DNA of 64,000 bases from Mixophyes australis (GCA_036250195.1 JAVHZZ010000003.1:32828335-32892334), one strand, 5' to 3'; positions 39,181 through 54,963 are shown, numbered from the stretch's first letter. Notes: a model not told the origin generated them from the letters alone. Program-made: numbers and translations.

Positions 39181-39578
39181 TGTGGTTAAGTTTTATCCAC
39201 ATAGGGTGATAAAGAAGGTTATTTGCCACACCTCTCAGGTGAGGTCCCGAGGAGTCTGCAGGTACAGGCAGCAGTGTTAAGTTCTTACGAACTTAGACTC
39301 CTAGGTTGACCATGCACAGATGGATGATAAGGTATAATGAGGTAATTAGACCAAAGGGAGGGGATTATTGTATTTAAACTTGTGCTGTGTTATTGTGCAG
39401 TGCGACCGATGTCAGCTAGTTGGCCGGTGGCTAGGCAGAGGACTGTTAGGGTTAGGGTCTCCTGGTGTCATCCTGATGAAAGTGTGCTGTCTTATTAGTG
39501 ATATGAACAATAAAAGCACCAATCATCCAAGAAAGAAGTTGTTTGTGTATGTCATCCTCTGTCCGTCAGTATCACAAT
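39181..39578 (+). mobile_element. LTR-like segment (solo or terminal), tentative
   Basis: Starts tgtggttaag and ends gtatcaca (TG...CA). Has a TATA-like tatttaaa at 39371-39378 and, 131 bp later, AATAAA at 39509-39514, an order expected of a retroviral U3-R-U5. No second copy was seen upstream, no primer-binding site follows, and the flanking bases do not form a clear target duplication. Calling it an LTR is inference; it may be an unrelated element. Confidence 0.25.
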
Positions 39579-41186
39579 AGATATAACAGACAGGAGGGGC
39601 GTAAAACGTAGGGAAGTGAATGTGGGAGGGGGTATAACTGTGTAAACGATTATTTAGCAATTAATAGACCACTATATAGCTGCCTATAATGAGGTTTGTT
39701 TCAAAATGATTTTACTATTGTTGTCATTTTATTGTAAAACACCAAAACATTCTGTATCAATTCTTATATCACTGCAGTGATATCCTGTTTATTAGTTTCA
39801 TTTTTGTGTGGATTTTCAGCTCTTAATTGGTTATTAGTATGTAGTATGAGGGTAATCTACACAGTCTAACGTTACACTGATATTCAACTGCAGGAAAAAT
39901 AAAGTTTCAAAGAATAGTACTATCACCACTCTATTTATAGACAGCTGAAGCCACATCCAACATCTTTAGGACAGTGTCCTAATGGGATTTGATTCAGGTC
40001 AAAAAGCTGAAATTTCTATCATTAAAACTGCTGTGACATTACTGGTCATGCCCCTGTGTAGGAATCTATGAATCCATACAGGACTTATCCACAGAGCAAG
40101 ACTGTAAGCTTGTCACACACACCCTGCTGACACCTACTTCCTAACATGAAAATCTGCTGGGGGGGGGGGGGGGGCATGTTTAGTTAAGGCTATTACAGTT
40201 ATATTATTCATCGCAGTAATATACAACCGTTAATATATAATTATGAGAAATTATGATTTTCCTTGCACTTTAACCAAGGATGCAGAATTGCGTTCATTTG
40301 CATCGGAGCTGACTTTTGTTATTCACTGGTAGTTGTGTAATAGATAGGGCCTTGTGGATTTACTGAGCTCTTCCAGAATGAATCAAGACTGTTTGGTGTC
40401 AGGCCTGAAATATTTCATACGAGGCATATTCTAGGTCCATGAACAAACACTGAGACACTGTGGTGTCTGGAAACTCTGCAACGTTAAACCTCATCTGTTT
40501 GTTAATTTGATGAGCACAGTGGCTATTTTGGGAAAAGACTGTAGCGTGGTTTGTTATTTGATTGCTTAGTCTGACCCAGACTAGCTGAATTCTCTGTCCT
40601 GTCTTAGGAGGCAACCTTTGTGTACCAGCAGAGAGTATGGGCATCTCTGGGGGCTGAAGAGTTAATCTCTGTTGTTTGTTGTATTTCCTTTACTGGCAGA
40701 AATTGTCAGCAAGAAGATAAAAGCGCCCTCAGATTATTAGCATGTGCAGCAGACAGCTACAAGGGCTGATCTTCAAAGTCACAAGTCAATTTATTTGAAA
40801 CGAGATAACTTGCACGGTTGACGTTTGAAGCCTAGTTTTGCAGCACAGACAGGAAGGAGCTGTTTGCAGGCGTGCTCAGGCCTCGCTCCTGCTAGCGAGC
40901 TTTGGTTGGCGTGTACAGGAAGCTGAGCAATACATACATTGTATGTCTGCTATATCTGACTTCTCTGTCTCACGCACCTGCCTAACAGCAACTTATGGCA
41001 AGCGGAGAGTATAAATTGTCACATACACCTTCTCTGTCATGTTTTATTGCTACATATTGTGGCTCCTTTACACATGTTCTTGTGTAACTGTTAAAGGAAA
41101 ATGTTGGTTCTTTATGAATAATGGATGATAATAATAAAAATAATAATAATAAAAAAAAAGTAAAGATATTTACATACATAAAGCAT
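39579..41186. other. RUNX2 intron, no gene seen
   Basis: Unique-looking sequence with a run of 16 G at 40159-40174 and an ATAATAATA run near 41127-41150. No coding homology. Confidence 0.45.
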
Positions 41187-41472
41187 ACTTTCCGACTTTG
41201 AAAACCTGTCCTCTGGGAGATCCACGGAAAACAAGTAATGTGACAATTGTAGGGGGCGTGGCCATTGCATCACATTAGTCACGCCCCTACTATATAAAAA
41301 CCACTAAATTCACGGTATTGAATAGTGGGAGGTGGGGTTTAATGGCACGGTCGTGTCATTAAGCTCCGACCTCCACAAGTGTCCAGGAGCTTGCCTACTC
41401 TTCCGGGACTCCGGGAGGACTCCCCAAATTTCGGGAGCCTCACGGAAATTCTGGGAGAGTAGGCAAGTATGC
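41187..41472. mobile_element. Candidate interspersed element with inverted ends
   Basis: The left end gcatactttccgactttg and right end gagagtaggcaagtatgc are loosely inverted. The interior holds gtagggggcgtggccattgc against gtcacgcccctac near 41279, and tcttccgggactccgggagg. It is GC-richer than its surroundings. A fragment of similar style lies near 26120. Unclassified. Confidence 0.5.
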
Positions 41473-44146
<2,674 letters not shown>

Positions 44147-44297
44147 CAGCATTCCCGGCCAACCTGTGGCTCTCCAGTTGTTGTGAAACTACAAGCCCCA
44201 ACATGCTATATCATCTACCGGCTGACTATCTGCTGGCAAAGCATGCTTGGACCTGTAGTTTCAGAACACCTGGTGAGCCACTGGTTGGCCGGGCCTG
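44147..44297. mobile_element. hAT-like hairpin element, copy 3
   Basis: The left arm has cccggccaacctgtggctct and ccagttgttgtgaaactaca; the right arm has gtagtttcagaacacctggt and gagccactggttggccgggc. Ends are cag...ctg. It is of the family at 14963 and 15136. An 8-bp duplication is not clear (ataattta against atttagta). Confidence 0.8.
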
Positions 44298-44368
44298 ATT
44301 TAGTAGCAGATTATATTACTTCATGGGAACAGTAGTGTTGTAGGTTATAGGTGTTAAAGCACAGCACA

Positions 44369-44508
44369 GGCAGCCATTTTGTGGGCTCAAACAATATTCA
44401 TGAGAAGGTAGCCTATCCATTCACTAGGAACCAGTGAGATGAAAGTGTCTTGTGTGTCCATGCCTTGTGTTCTTGTGAACAGTGGTTCGGCCCACAAAAT
44501 GGCTGCCC
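44369..44508. mobile_element. MITE with ggcagccattttgtgggc inverted ends
   Basis: The left end ggcagccattttgtgggctc (44369) pairs with cggcccacaaaatggctgcc at the right (44489-44508). The interior contains cattcactaggaaccagtga, a 20-bp match (one base off the commonest form) to the 43-bp minisatellite unit at 29699. Related ends occur at 54822-54963, 57698 and 58090, and near 58480. Confidence 0.75.
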
Positions 44509-46105
44509 CTTACTAACTGCTCTTAAGTAACAACTACCCTAATAACTGTTCCTGAGATACTTTGTTTTGTAGTTATTTAACCACGTTATCTGTACCTTAC
44601 CTTCATTCAGTTGTGTTTGTCTGACAACCTATGTAAAGATGGTCACACACACGCTGTGTGATATTCAGCAATTGTCCTGTTATCGCAGAATACATGGCCC
44701 GAGAACGTGTGTTACGCCCAATAATAATCTGATTGAAAAATTATCAAATTATTATCGGGCACACCAGAAAATGTGGACTAAAGATGAGCGATATCAGCCA
44801 GTGCTTTACCACATTACCAGGCCACACCGCCACTAGTTGACCGGATCAAATTTAGTTCTTCCAATCGCATGCGTGGCCAGATTGGACAACGATTCTGACC
44901 CTCAGAGCTCAGGTCTAGCAATGATATTGGGCCACATGTTCCCAACTTAGAAGAGAAGTATAAGACGGAATCAGCAGCATTCTAGTAGTGTAAGAACAAT
45001 GATAACCTCTGCCAATGTATTTCTGGGGAGGCAATTACAATAGCTGCTCTCTGGTTATAAAATACCATCATGAAATCTGGATCCCTGGCTATAAAGTTTT
45101 CATTTCCAATCTCATATTAAGAGGACACATTGGACAACAGTTACAAATTAAAGAGACACATTGTTCTTTGTTGTACAGCACTAATTACTGTGTTGCGTGG
45201 GTGTTTTAAAAGCAATTGAGATGGGCGCACCCAAAATATTGATTTGCTATGTTTCCTTTGTTTAGTGTTGGGTGACATCTAATAATCTTATAATTTACAG
45301 AACTATAATTTTCAGATGGTGATTGAATTTGTATGTTAATCTATATCTACCTGTCTATGGATATCAGTCTAGATTATATATCCTGTGTACAGAGGATTAT
45401 TAATTTCCAGTTATCAAGTAAAAGGATATTAGATTTCACTGTATAATGGTATGATGGTGGCTTCTAATAACCTTATAGTGATTAAAGCCAATGGCGTCAT
45501 TAATCACCAGTTATACAGATATTATTTAGTGAGGTTTGAAAGGTCCAGGCACCTCTCCTGACTACTACCTAGCTTCTGCATCGCTTCCATCTCCCCATCC
45601 AGGCAGCAGGAAGACAACCTTTACCATTCCTGCCACATATTGGTGCCAACATCAGACATTGTCTTCCTGCTGCCCACTATAGCGGCTACAGTCAGAAGAG
45701 TGGCATGGATACTCTAGGTGCTAGAATAGAGGTAGCTAGCTCTGTAAGCTAAAATAAATATATAGCTAAAATATTAAGTGTATATTTGACCTATAAAGTT
45801 TGAATTACTTAATAAGGGAAATGGGGAGACTGTGTTGGATACGTTATGGGATTTCTTATCCTAAAATACTTTATTCCGAAAATTCCAAAAATCAGAAAAT
45901 AGTAAAGGAAATGTTTACTTGTTTTCTGTGATAATGTCATATACACGGACATGATCACTTACTGCCCGTGTGAATAAGAGATACATTTTAAAAGTAATTT
46001 AAAATATTTAGGCATAGTACTCCAAATTATGGAGAAAAAGAAAACAATTTGGTCTAGTCAGGACCTCCATAACCCAGCACTTAAATTGATGTATTAAGGC
46101 GACAG
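44509..46105. other. RUNX2 intron, no gene seen
   Basis: Unique-looking AT-rich DNA. It contains a short hairpin: ggcagcaggaagacaa (45602-45617) and its exact complement ttgtcttcctgctgcc (45659-45674), perhaps the core of a small element. No coding homology, and no convincing copy of the mammalian 66-bp alternative RUNX2 exon. Confidence 0.45.
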
Positions 46106-46265
46106 ACATCAAGGTTTACGTCGTAATATAGTGCAAGTAGAACACCCGCTGTAACCCATAGCAACTAATATTAGTTTCCTTTAGTCTTTCTAACAAAACT
46201 GACTCTTGGTTGCTATGGGCAACAGCACATCATTGCTCTTTGCACCGTGCTATTCAATAAGCCCC
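46106..46265. mobile_element. Decayed CCAAT-type hairpin fragment
   Basis: taacccatagcaactaatat on the left and cttggttgctatgggcaaca on the right form a weak hairpin with the core words of the MITE family at 9865 and 56710. Ends (aataagcccc) are eroded. Confidence 0.45.
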
Positions 46266-48020
46266 ATTGAGACAATTGCTTCCAGTCGCTCCACATTACA
46301 GTAAGATAGTTATCAATCAGTTTGTAGAGCGCAGATCGACGTGTGGTCTCCCGTTACCTAACCCACCCCACATGCTGATGAGATGTCTGTACCTTGATGG
46401 TCTTAAATCCCCCTTGATCCCAGCGGACGATAAATCACGTGGACCTGACACTATAGCATTCTATACTTGTCTCATCAAAAACCCAGATTAAACATGCTGG
46501 TCCCCTACAGCTCGTTTTCTAGATTAACATTTCAGAATCGGACCGGAGTTACAAATGATACTTATAAGAAAACTGATTCAGCGCACATGTTGTTAGAAGT
46601 CGCAGCCTTTGTTGTCTCAGGCGCCCTGCGATCAGGCTGTGAGTGACAGGTGCTCAGTGACTGTCCACTCGACCATTACTTATGTCTTTTTTAATTCCTC
46701 TTATATTGCCCCCCCCTGGATATTTTAGCTTTTGAAAAGCAGACAGTGAGGGGAAGCTTGTCGTCTGTCCTTGTTTCTGGGGTCTTATCTCAGGCTCCTA
46801 ACCACATCTGAAGCCTCTCGCTCGTTATAAATTTCATGGCAGCGGATTTACTGAAAGTGTTTCCATATGTCCCTTCCTAATATATCTCATCCTTTTTTCT
46901 TTTTTCTTCCTTTCTCGGAGCGGAATAGAAGCTCACGCACGCTGGCTGGAAATGACTGCAGGATGTGACAGAGCAGTCACATGTCTCTATTGGCTCTGTG
47001 TGTGGGCCCTTGGAACAGCCAGCTGCCCGGAGACTGGCTTTTGTTCCACAGTATATCTGGTTTCAAAGTGAAAGAGCCCCCCTTCACTTTTTTTTTCTTT
47101 TTCGCCCAAGTTTTCATAGTTCCTAATCAATCTGTCAGGGAGCCCAGTGGATTTCCGCTTAATGAGCATTGTCCTGTTGGAGTAAGACTCTGTCTTGAGG
47201 CATAAACGTAAAAACAAAGCATAGCCGCATTTCATGTGCCAATATGTCGTATTGAAATGCCCGCTCCTCACAAATGTCACTGGTGTCACTTATCAAAACT
47301 CCTCTGGTCTGATATCTGGGACTCCTGCCTTCTATGAGTACTGAAGTAGAAAGAAGAGGTTTGAAATTGACCCACTTTGACACATCAGTGCTTTATTGTG
47401 TAGATATGAGTTGAGTGACTGACTGGGCAGACGTCCAGTGAGCGCTCTCGACACAAGAAGTGTCTGATCTCTTACATTTCACACGTATTCTGTGGTAGGA
47501 GACTTCATTGTTAATCAAAGGGGTGAGTATTTCACAAATGTTGGGGTTTCAGACACTGAACACCCAGATGGAGCTAGTTTTTGCAAAGGGGTGTTACACT
47601 GTAATACTGAAATTATATTCCCTGGTGTAGTCTTTCTAAGAAGCCAATGCACCAGGTGAATCCTCTGTGGCCACTTTACAGTGAGGCTCAGTGATTCTCA
47701 ACCCGTGTGTCAGCACATATAGGGTGCCACGATGCCAGGCTGGATGTGTCACAAGAAGTTAGGGGTAACAGAAAAATATATATGTTATGTAAATTATCTG
47801 CAAGTCACTGGCAGAGAAACATGAAGCGGGACAGATGGGACAAAGTCCTGACAGCGCAAGCCAGTCCAAGCCAGTCCAGCAAATTCTGGACCACCAGAAT
47901 TGGAAAAGCTGTTTTTGCTACCTGCAGCTAGTGTCTTAAACTCAGTTACTGCTTGGCTGAATTCTAGAATGTTGGGGACCTTTTTTGAAAGAGAGAGGTA
48001 CTATTCATCTTCTGGTTAAG
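46266..48020. other. RUNX2 intron, no gene seen
   Basis: Unique-looking; a T-rich run lies at 46895-46913 and 47090-47101. No recognised exon or element. Confidence 0.45.
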
Positions 48021-48470
48021 CAATGAGTCAACACTTTAGCCCTCCCTCCCCTAACCAAGCTCAAGATTAAATCACCTGCTACCACATTTAATAATTAATA
48101 AAAAGGCCTCCTTTCCCCCAAGCAGCCCGAAAATTAAACCATTCACATTAAATAAGTAGACCTAGTGTAGATAAGTAGACCTCAACCAGCTGCAACATTC
48201 AATTAAAAACATTTATTTTTAAGAAATGAGCATACTTCCAACAACCAGCCTCAATATCAAGTTAATAGAATGCATATTTCACCCAATGAGCCCTAACATT
48301 AATTTATTAGCCCCTACATGCACTTAATAGAGAGCAGAGATTGCATTAGTAGTCCCTACGATACATCAATAGCCGGCATGCCCACATTACATTAATATCC
48401 CCCCACCAGCTCCCACATAATATATCTCCCCCACAAGTCCCCAACATAACATTAATACCGCCCATGCAAA
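48021..48470. repeat. Degenerate tandem repeat of cattaat-containing units
   Basis: Irregular units of roughly 20-40 bp made of a C-rich word (cccaccagctccc, cccccaagcagccc, caaccagc) and an acattaat or aattaata word recur through the stretch. It is strongly diverged, so period and copy number cannot be fixed by eye. Confidence 0.45.
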
Positions 48471-49147
48471 AACCTGTTCTCCAGTATGTCTGGCACCATG
48501 ATGATATGCGTGAGGAGTGTACATACGGTGTTGTGCATACAACATGCATGTACAGTAACATAGAAGTAAACATTTTGTGTAAATCTTGCTCTGGATGGAC
48601 TTTCTGAATCTGTAACACAGAAAGTGCTTTTCCATATAACACCACCATCAGCGCTCAGGACAACTATTACTCTCTTCTTCCTGTACTTTTTATGTTTTGG
48701 AAACTCATCCGTGAGAACCACGACTTGTGACTATGTTCAATTGAAGCCATTATGTAAAACAAATATTTGATGTGCAAATGTCTGCAATCATTTTCTATCA
48801 ACAGTCTGTGGCTCCGATCTCACCGTGGGCTGCATTTATCAATGCACCGAGCATTGTAAACACATAAAGCTTCATTACCCCTGGGCAGAACCGTAAATAT
48901 TATTCTACAGCTGGATAGAACAAATAGCTTCAGAGCTTTCGGCTCACTGTGCTTGGACCAGTCTGACCTTTAAAGCAGCAATTAGATGTTTATTAGAGCA
49001 ACATTTGAGTAATCAGTGCGAAACATATACCTCTGTACTTGTCACGGAGCGTATTGTGACATGGTCCTTGTTACTCCAGAAAAAAGGGATTTGTTTATTT
49101 GGAGTTTGTAAATAAGAACCTAATATTCTCATCTTCTCTTTCCTGTG
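48471..49147. other. RUNX2 intron, no feature seen
   Basis: Unique-looking sequence with no recognised element. Confidence 0.45.
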
Positions 49148-49435
49148 GTAAAACTGATGAGTTCATAGGGGTGGGGCAAGGGGGAATGGGAAAAGTCGCA
49201 CAAGCGGTTGGTTGAGTGATTATACCCTTCTAATATTGTAATCAAATTAGGATACTCCTCAATTTATATTTTAAGGGGTGCATCAAACCTTATTAATATT
49301 AAGAAAAAAGGGAAGAAGAAAGGAGGATGGATCCAAATCCTAGTTGCCCCAAACTATTATTATATCCATGGAGTGCTTAGTGCGTCTCATCGACCTCCTT
49401 TCTTCTTCCCTTTTTTCGTAAAACTGATGAGGTCA
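49148..49435. mobile_element. Insertion bounded by 18-bp direct repeats, with 24-bp perfect inverted repeat
   Basis: gtaaaactgatgagttca at 49148-49165 and gtaaaactgatgaggtca at 49418-49435 match at 17 of 18 positions and bracket about 252 bp, like a retroposition target duplication. Inside, the purine arm gaaaaaagggaagaagaaag plus gagg (49303-49326) has an exact complement at 49394-49417, leaving a 67-nt loop. No A tail, promoter boxes or coding content were recognised. The element type is unknown. Confidence 0.6.
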
Positions 49436-49592
49436 GTTGTTTCATGTTATATATTATCTGCTCTATCTATATATTTTCTGTAATATCTACAGATCTCCCG
49501 TGAGATATATTCTAATACGTAGTATTAAGAGGAATAAATTCTAAAAGGAATTGAAACAAGTCACTTTATACTGGTTTCAAAACCTCTTTACA

Positions 49593-49764
49593 CATCTATC
49601 TATCTATCTATTTATATATATATATCTATCTATTTTATCTATCCATCTATCTATCTATCCCATATCTATGTATCTATCTATCCCATATCTATCTATCTAT
49701 CCCAAATCTATCTATCTATCCCATATCTATCTATTATCTATCTATCCCATATCTATCTATCCCA

Positions 49765-49799
<35 letters not shown>

Positions 49800-50205
49800 C
49801 CATATCTATCTATCTATCTATTATCTATCTATCTATCCCATATCTATCTATCTATCTATCATCTATCTATTATCTATCTATCTATCTGTCTCGTATCTAT
49901 CTATCTATCTAATATCTATCTCATCTCTATCTATCTATCTAATATCTATCTATCTATCTATCTCATATCTATCTATCTAGTAGCTATCTACTATATATCC
50001 ATATAATATCTATCTCATCTCTATCTATCTATCTCATTTATCTATCTGATATATATCTATCTATCTATCCCTTATCTATCTTGTAGCTATCTATCTATCT
50101 ACTATCTATATATCTATCTATCCCATATCTATCTATCTGTCTCGTAGCTATCTATCATACATATATCTACTATCTATAAATCTATATAATATATATCTCA
50201 TCTCT
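49593..50205. repeat. (CTAT)n array with cccatatctat interruptions
   Basis: About 610 bp of CTAT repeats broken by cccatat, attat, aatat and catct words. Block-wise recurrence of interruptions again suggests segmental amplification. It continues after the SINE at 50206-50516. Confidence 0.95.
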
Positions 50206-50516
50206 ATCATCATCACCGTTTATTTATATAGCGCCACTAATTCCGCAGCGCTGTACAGAGAACTGACTCACATCAGTCCCTGCCCCATTGGAGCTTACAG
50301 TATAAATTCCCTAACACACACATAGACTAGGGTCAATTTGATAGCAGCCTACCAGTATGTTTTTGGAGTGTGGGAGGAAACCGGAGCACCCGGAGGAAAC
50401 CCACACAAACACGGGGAGAACATACAAGCTCCACACAGATAAGGTCATGGTCGGGAATTGAACTCATGACCCCAGTGCTGTGAAGCAGAAGTGCTAACCA
50501 CTAAGCCACTGTGCTG
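50206..50516 (-). mobile_element. V-SINE-like tRNA-derived SINE inside a CTAT array
   Basis: In minus orientation the head cagcacagtggcttagtggt (A-box-like) is followed by a B-box-like gagttcaattcc, the conserved core seen on plus as gtgtgggaggaaaccggagc and acccggaggaaacccacac, and the tail ending in ggtgatgatgat. The core block is the hallmark of V-SINEs. Full length at about 310 bp. CTAT repeats lie on both sides, so it inserted into the array or the array grew around it. Confidence 0.8.
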
Positions 50517-50672
50517 CTATCTGTCTGTCTCGTAGCTATTTAACTATTATCTATCTGTCTGTCTGTCTCATAGCTATTATTTATCTATCTATCTCATAGC
50601 TAACTATCTATTATCTATCTATCTATCTATCTCATAGCTAACTATCTATTATCTATCTATCTGATATCTATC
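50517..50672. repeat. (CTAT)n array, right part
   Basis: Continuation of the CTAT repeat with ctgtctgtctcgtagctatt and ctcatagctaactatctatt interruptions. Confidence 0.9.
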
Positions 50673-52705
50673 TATTTCAGCATTCTTTGATCTCCGGACA
50701 GATACAATACCACTCAGCCAATCACCAGCCCCCACCCACTGCCCCCTCACCTATTCCGCTCTAGCATGTGGCTGTTTCCACATAAATGTTCCCATCCGGA
50801 GGAGCGTGGAAGCGACTGAGTAGAATTGCTTCCATAATTACTTCCAGTGTGTCCTTCTTAGGAAGCGTCTGATGGGGTAAATGATCTCCTGATTTCAGTA
50901 AGACTTCTTGATGTTTCAGTCTATATTAGCCGATCCAGTGAGATTGAAGACCTGGGTTTGATTCGCTTTATGTCTCATAGGGGAGAGGAAAGTGTTCTTC
51001 ACTGAATGTATAATAATATCACAGGTCAATTCATAGTATTCTTTATTGTTTCGTAGCTACAGTTTGAAATAAAAGCACTAAAAAAAAACAAGCAACATAT
51101 GCATTAGTTAATTGACCTCACCCCCATGCATACATTGTACAATATAGGAATATATTGCTCCGGGAATGGAATATAAGGCAGTCTGATGCCAAAATGTCAT
51201 CCAGTGAATGTAACCATTATTATACAATTAGTTTGACATGCTGACGAGGAGGCAGTTTTACTACAGCTATTGTAATTGAGAATGAAAGACCAGAGCTTTG
51301 CAGGGCCGGGAGAAATTTGTTGTTCATTACTCCTCGCAAACCACATCTTTTGGCTAGTAATTGTTACATGAATGGCAAGTGACATGACCTGGCATCAGCA
51401 AGTATGTGCAGAGAGCGGTCGTGACACGGGTGTTGGGCTGTGGAATTCCGCAGACCAGAACAGGTATGGAGGTGGGGGGGGGGGGTCGAGAGAAGAATTA
51501 GCCATTTGGATGCAGACAGCCCTGGCTGGATCTCAGCCAAGCCTGCACTTTTAATGAGACTTCTGCAACAATATAACTGGAAACACATGCCATTTAATTG
51601 TTCCTAGTTTCTGACCAAGACCTGGCAGCGTAATATATTTTGTAGAAAAGAAAAGGTGTTTTCGCTGTGGTTTGAACAGTTCGGTGTTTAATTTACTTAT
51701 TTACTGCCTATTCAATTGCTTTTTTTTGGTTACAAGTGAGCATGGAAAATATAAATATGTGTGATTTACTGTTTACTGAGTCGTTGAGGGAAAGGGTTCT
51801 GTGATTCTCTTATTATATCGAACTCTGTTCCTCGATGGCTGGTACAAAATAATCCCACCTGGGATTTGTCGGAGCGATTTAATGGAGCCCGTTCGCAGCC
51901 ACTTCTTATAAACCTATTACCAGCACTGTCAATCCTTGAAGATATTTTTTGCAGACAATTTTATAGAAATGTACAGACCCCCTATCCCTTTACTTACACA
52001 TTGTTTAATAAATGTTACAGACCACAGCTCCTAAACCATTATGTGTTTCAGGAATTTATCAGAACTGGAGATTGTAGATAAGGAGGTATTGTGGGGGCAG
52101 GCCTTTTTTCCTATGCACAGTTTCCTGTCAGTAACCCTATTGAAGGACACTGCAGAAAGTGTTATTATACCTAAAATTGCTTATAATAGAGAGCAATTAT
52201 TCATGGTGAGGTTGATGGCATGGCTGCGTGCATAGCATGGGAGCATTTTTAGGTTTAGTGCCCCTTTAAACATTTTCATGGAACTGTCCTGAAATATCCA
52301 GAGCATATGGCATGCCTCACAACTGTCCCGATTTAGACAGGGCTGTACTGGTGTGTAACCCTTGGACAGCTTTGTGCTGCAGTGGGAAAGTTGGGAGCTA
52401 TGTCCCGGCAATGTCATTGCTGCCCTGTATAGCGCACGTGGCATTGAAAGGGTGTTTTGTAAATAGCTGTGGGCGGGCCAGCTCTCAAAACAGCTAAACA
52501 CCCCCCCAGTGGGGTGAGTCCACATCCTGTGGCATGTGATCATGCCCCCTTCTCGTGCAAAGCCAGCAGTGCGTGCCCATTGTCCCAATTGCCCAACTTT
52601 TAAATTTGGTAGGTATGCATATGGGAATCCTACTTTCAAAAGTAATACACATGGCGCATGATGTGTACCTTCACCCTGAATTGTGCAGCCAAAGGATAAT
52701 AAGTT
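50673..52705. other. RUNX2 intron, no gene seen
   Basis: About 2 kb of mostly unique sequence, with a run of G at 51474-51485 and a repeat-like fragment near 52310-52420 (caactgtcccgatttagaca). No coding homology. Confidence 0.45.
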
Positions 52706-53040
52706 TCATCATCATCATCATCATCACCATTTATTTATATAGCGCCACTGATTCCGCAGCGCTGTACAGAGAACTCACTCACATCAGTCCCTGCCCCATT
52801 GGAGCTTACAGTCTAAATTCCCTAATACACACAGACATACAAACTAGGGTCAATTTTGATAGCAGCCAATTAACCTACCAGTAGGTTTTTGGAGTGTGGG
52901 AGTAAACTGGAGCACCTGGATGAAACCCACGCAAACACGGGGAGAGCATACAAATTCCACACAGATAAGGCCATGGTCGGAATTGAACTCATGACCCCAG
53001 CGTTGTGAGGCAGAAGTGCTAACCACTGAGCCACCGTGCT
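52706..53040 (-). mobile_element. V-SINE-like tRNA-derived SINE
   Basis: Full-length copy in minus orientation: the catcatcatcatcatcatca tail at the left end (rich in GAT triplets on the other strand), gcgccactgattccgcagcg, the core ggagtgtgggagtaaactgg and cacgcaaacacggggagagc, and the tRNA-like head ending gctaaccactgagccaccgt on the plus strand. It lies 338 bp before the terminal RUNX2 exon. Confidence 0.85.
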
Positions 53041-53854
<814 letters not shown>

Positions 53855-54821
53855 TCATAGCGCCATTCTTGTTGCTCTGTAGTTTGAAAGACTTTTATTC
53901 AGAAAGTGCCTTTAAAAAAAACAAACAAGAAAACGCAGTTTATATACGATGTCATATTCTGAGCATGACTCAAAAAAAACTCTGATCAAGTGATGCAATA
54001 GATTTACCGATCAATAATTATGCCATTATGTTACAAAAAAAAAAAAAAGAGATCCGAAAGCACACATTGCCTTAAACTATATATTTATAAATTTATATTG
54101 GACTAATGATATTCCAAAGAGAATTATAGCTTTTTGCTGGTTTACGCTAACTCTGTCGGATATTATTGTGACTTGATGGGAAAACGACAAAGGAGAAAAA
54201 TTGTAGGAATTTAAAGAGACTTAATCATTCCAATACCAAAGATTACTACACATGTGGTGTAAAATCATGCCTTATTTACAGGAAGAAAAGGGAAAACCTC
54301 AAATGCAACTTAAAACTGCACAAAGAATGTCCCTATTTTTATCAGGATGTTCCCACAGTTTATCATTACGGTACAGACTCTGAACAATGCAAAATGCACT
54401 TCTCAAAATATTTCCATTTTGTGCCTTTAAACAAAAACAAAAAAAAAACCGCAAAAAACAAAAACATACATAAATATGAATAAAATATTGCCTACGCAAC
54501 AACAAATGTAACAATATTAGCTCGAAAGGTATGAATTTTATGTTTGTTTTATTTTAAATTATCGTCATGTATAAACTGTGTGTGGGAGGTTTGCTTTTTT
54601 TGTTTTGTTTTGTTTTTTGGTTTATCGTAACATTTTTTTAATTTATAATTATTTAATAATATTTGGACCCTTAAGTGTTTGTTTATGTTAAAAATGTGCT
54701 GACAGGTCCCTAAACATGTATATATGTTTTTTTTTATGCCACGTAGTTATAAATTCGTCCACCAAGGTTAACCAGCGGTGAGTATGTCCATGTGTAAGCG
54801 TAAAGAGCGCTTGTTTGCGCG

Positions 54822-54963
54822 CAGCGGAGGCAGCCATCTTTTAGTTTTATACAAGTTCGGCCAATGAATTCGCTTGGAACATGTGACTGTGCCCAGGCTT
54901 TAAATTGATTGTCTGCGATCTCGAGTATGTTGGTTCAGCTCACAAATTGGCGGCCTCCGCTGA
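54822..54963. mobile_element. MITE of the ggcagccat family within the 3' UTR
   Basis: The left end cagcggaggcagccatcttt and right end ggcggcctccgctg are inverted. The right half carries ttggttcagctcacaaattg, the word shared with the copies at 44369 and near 58480. Diverged but recognisable. Confidence 0.6.

Noticed and set aside
39446..39462. gttagggttagggtct, resembling vertebrate telomere repeat
   Set aside because: Only about two units; expected by chance and not an interstitial telomeric array.
46267..46491. 74-codon frame downstream of a hairpin fragment
   Set aside because: No recognised domain, no splice context, and its length is within chance expectation.
47655..47690. cctctgtggccactttacag as a possible remnant of the 66-bp alternative RUNX2 exon (LWP match)
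   Set aside because: Only three residues match; the surrounding frame does not continue the SDDDTATSDF or TLSKKSQ parts.
50206..50516. Target-site duplication of the SINE in the CTAT array
   Set aside because: Any flanking match is confounded by the repeat itself (ctat and ctgtctcgtagctat words occur throughout).
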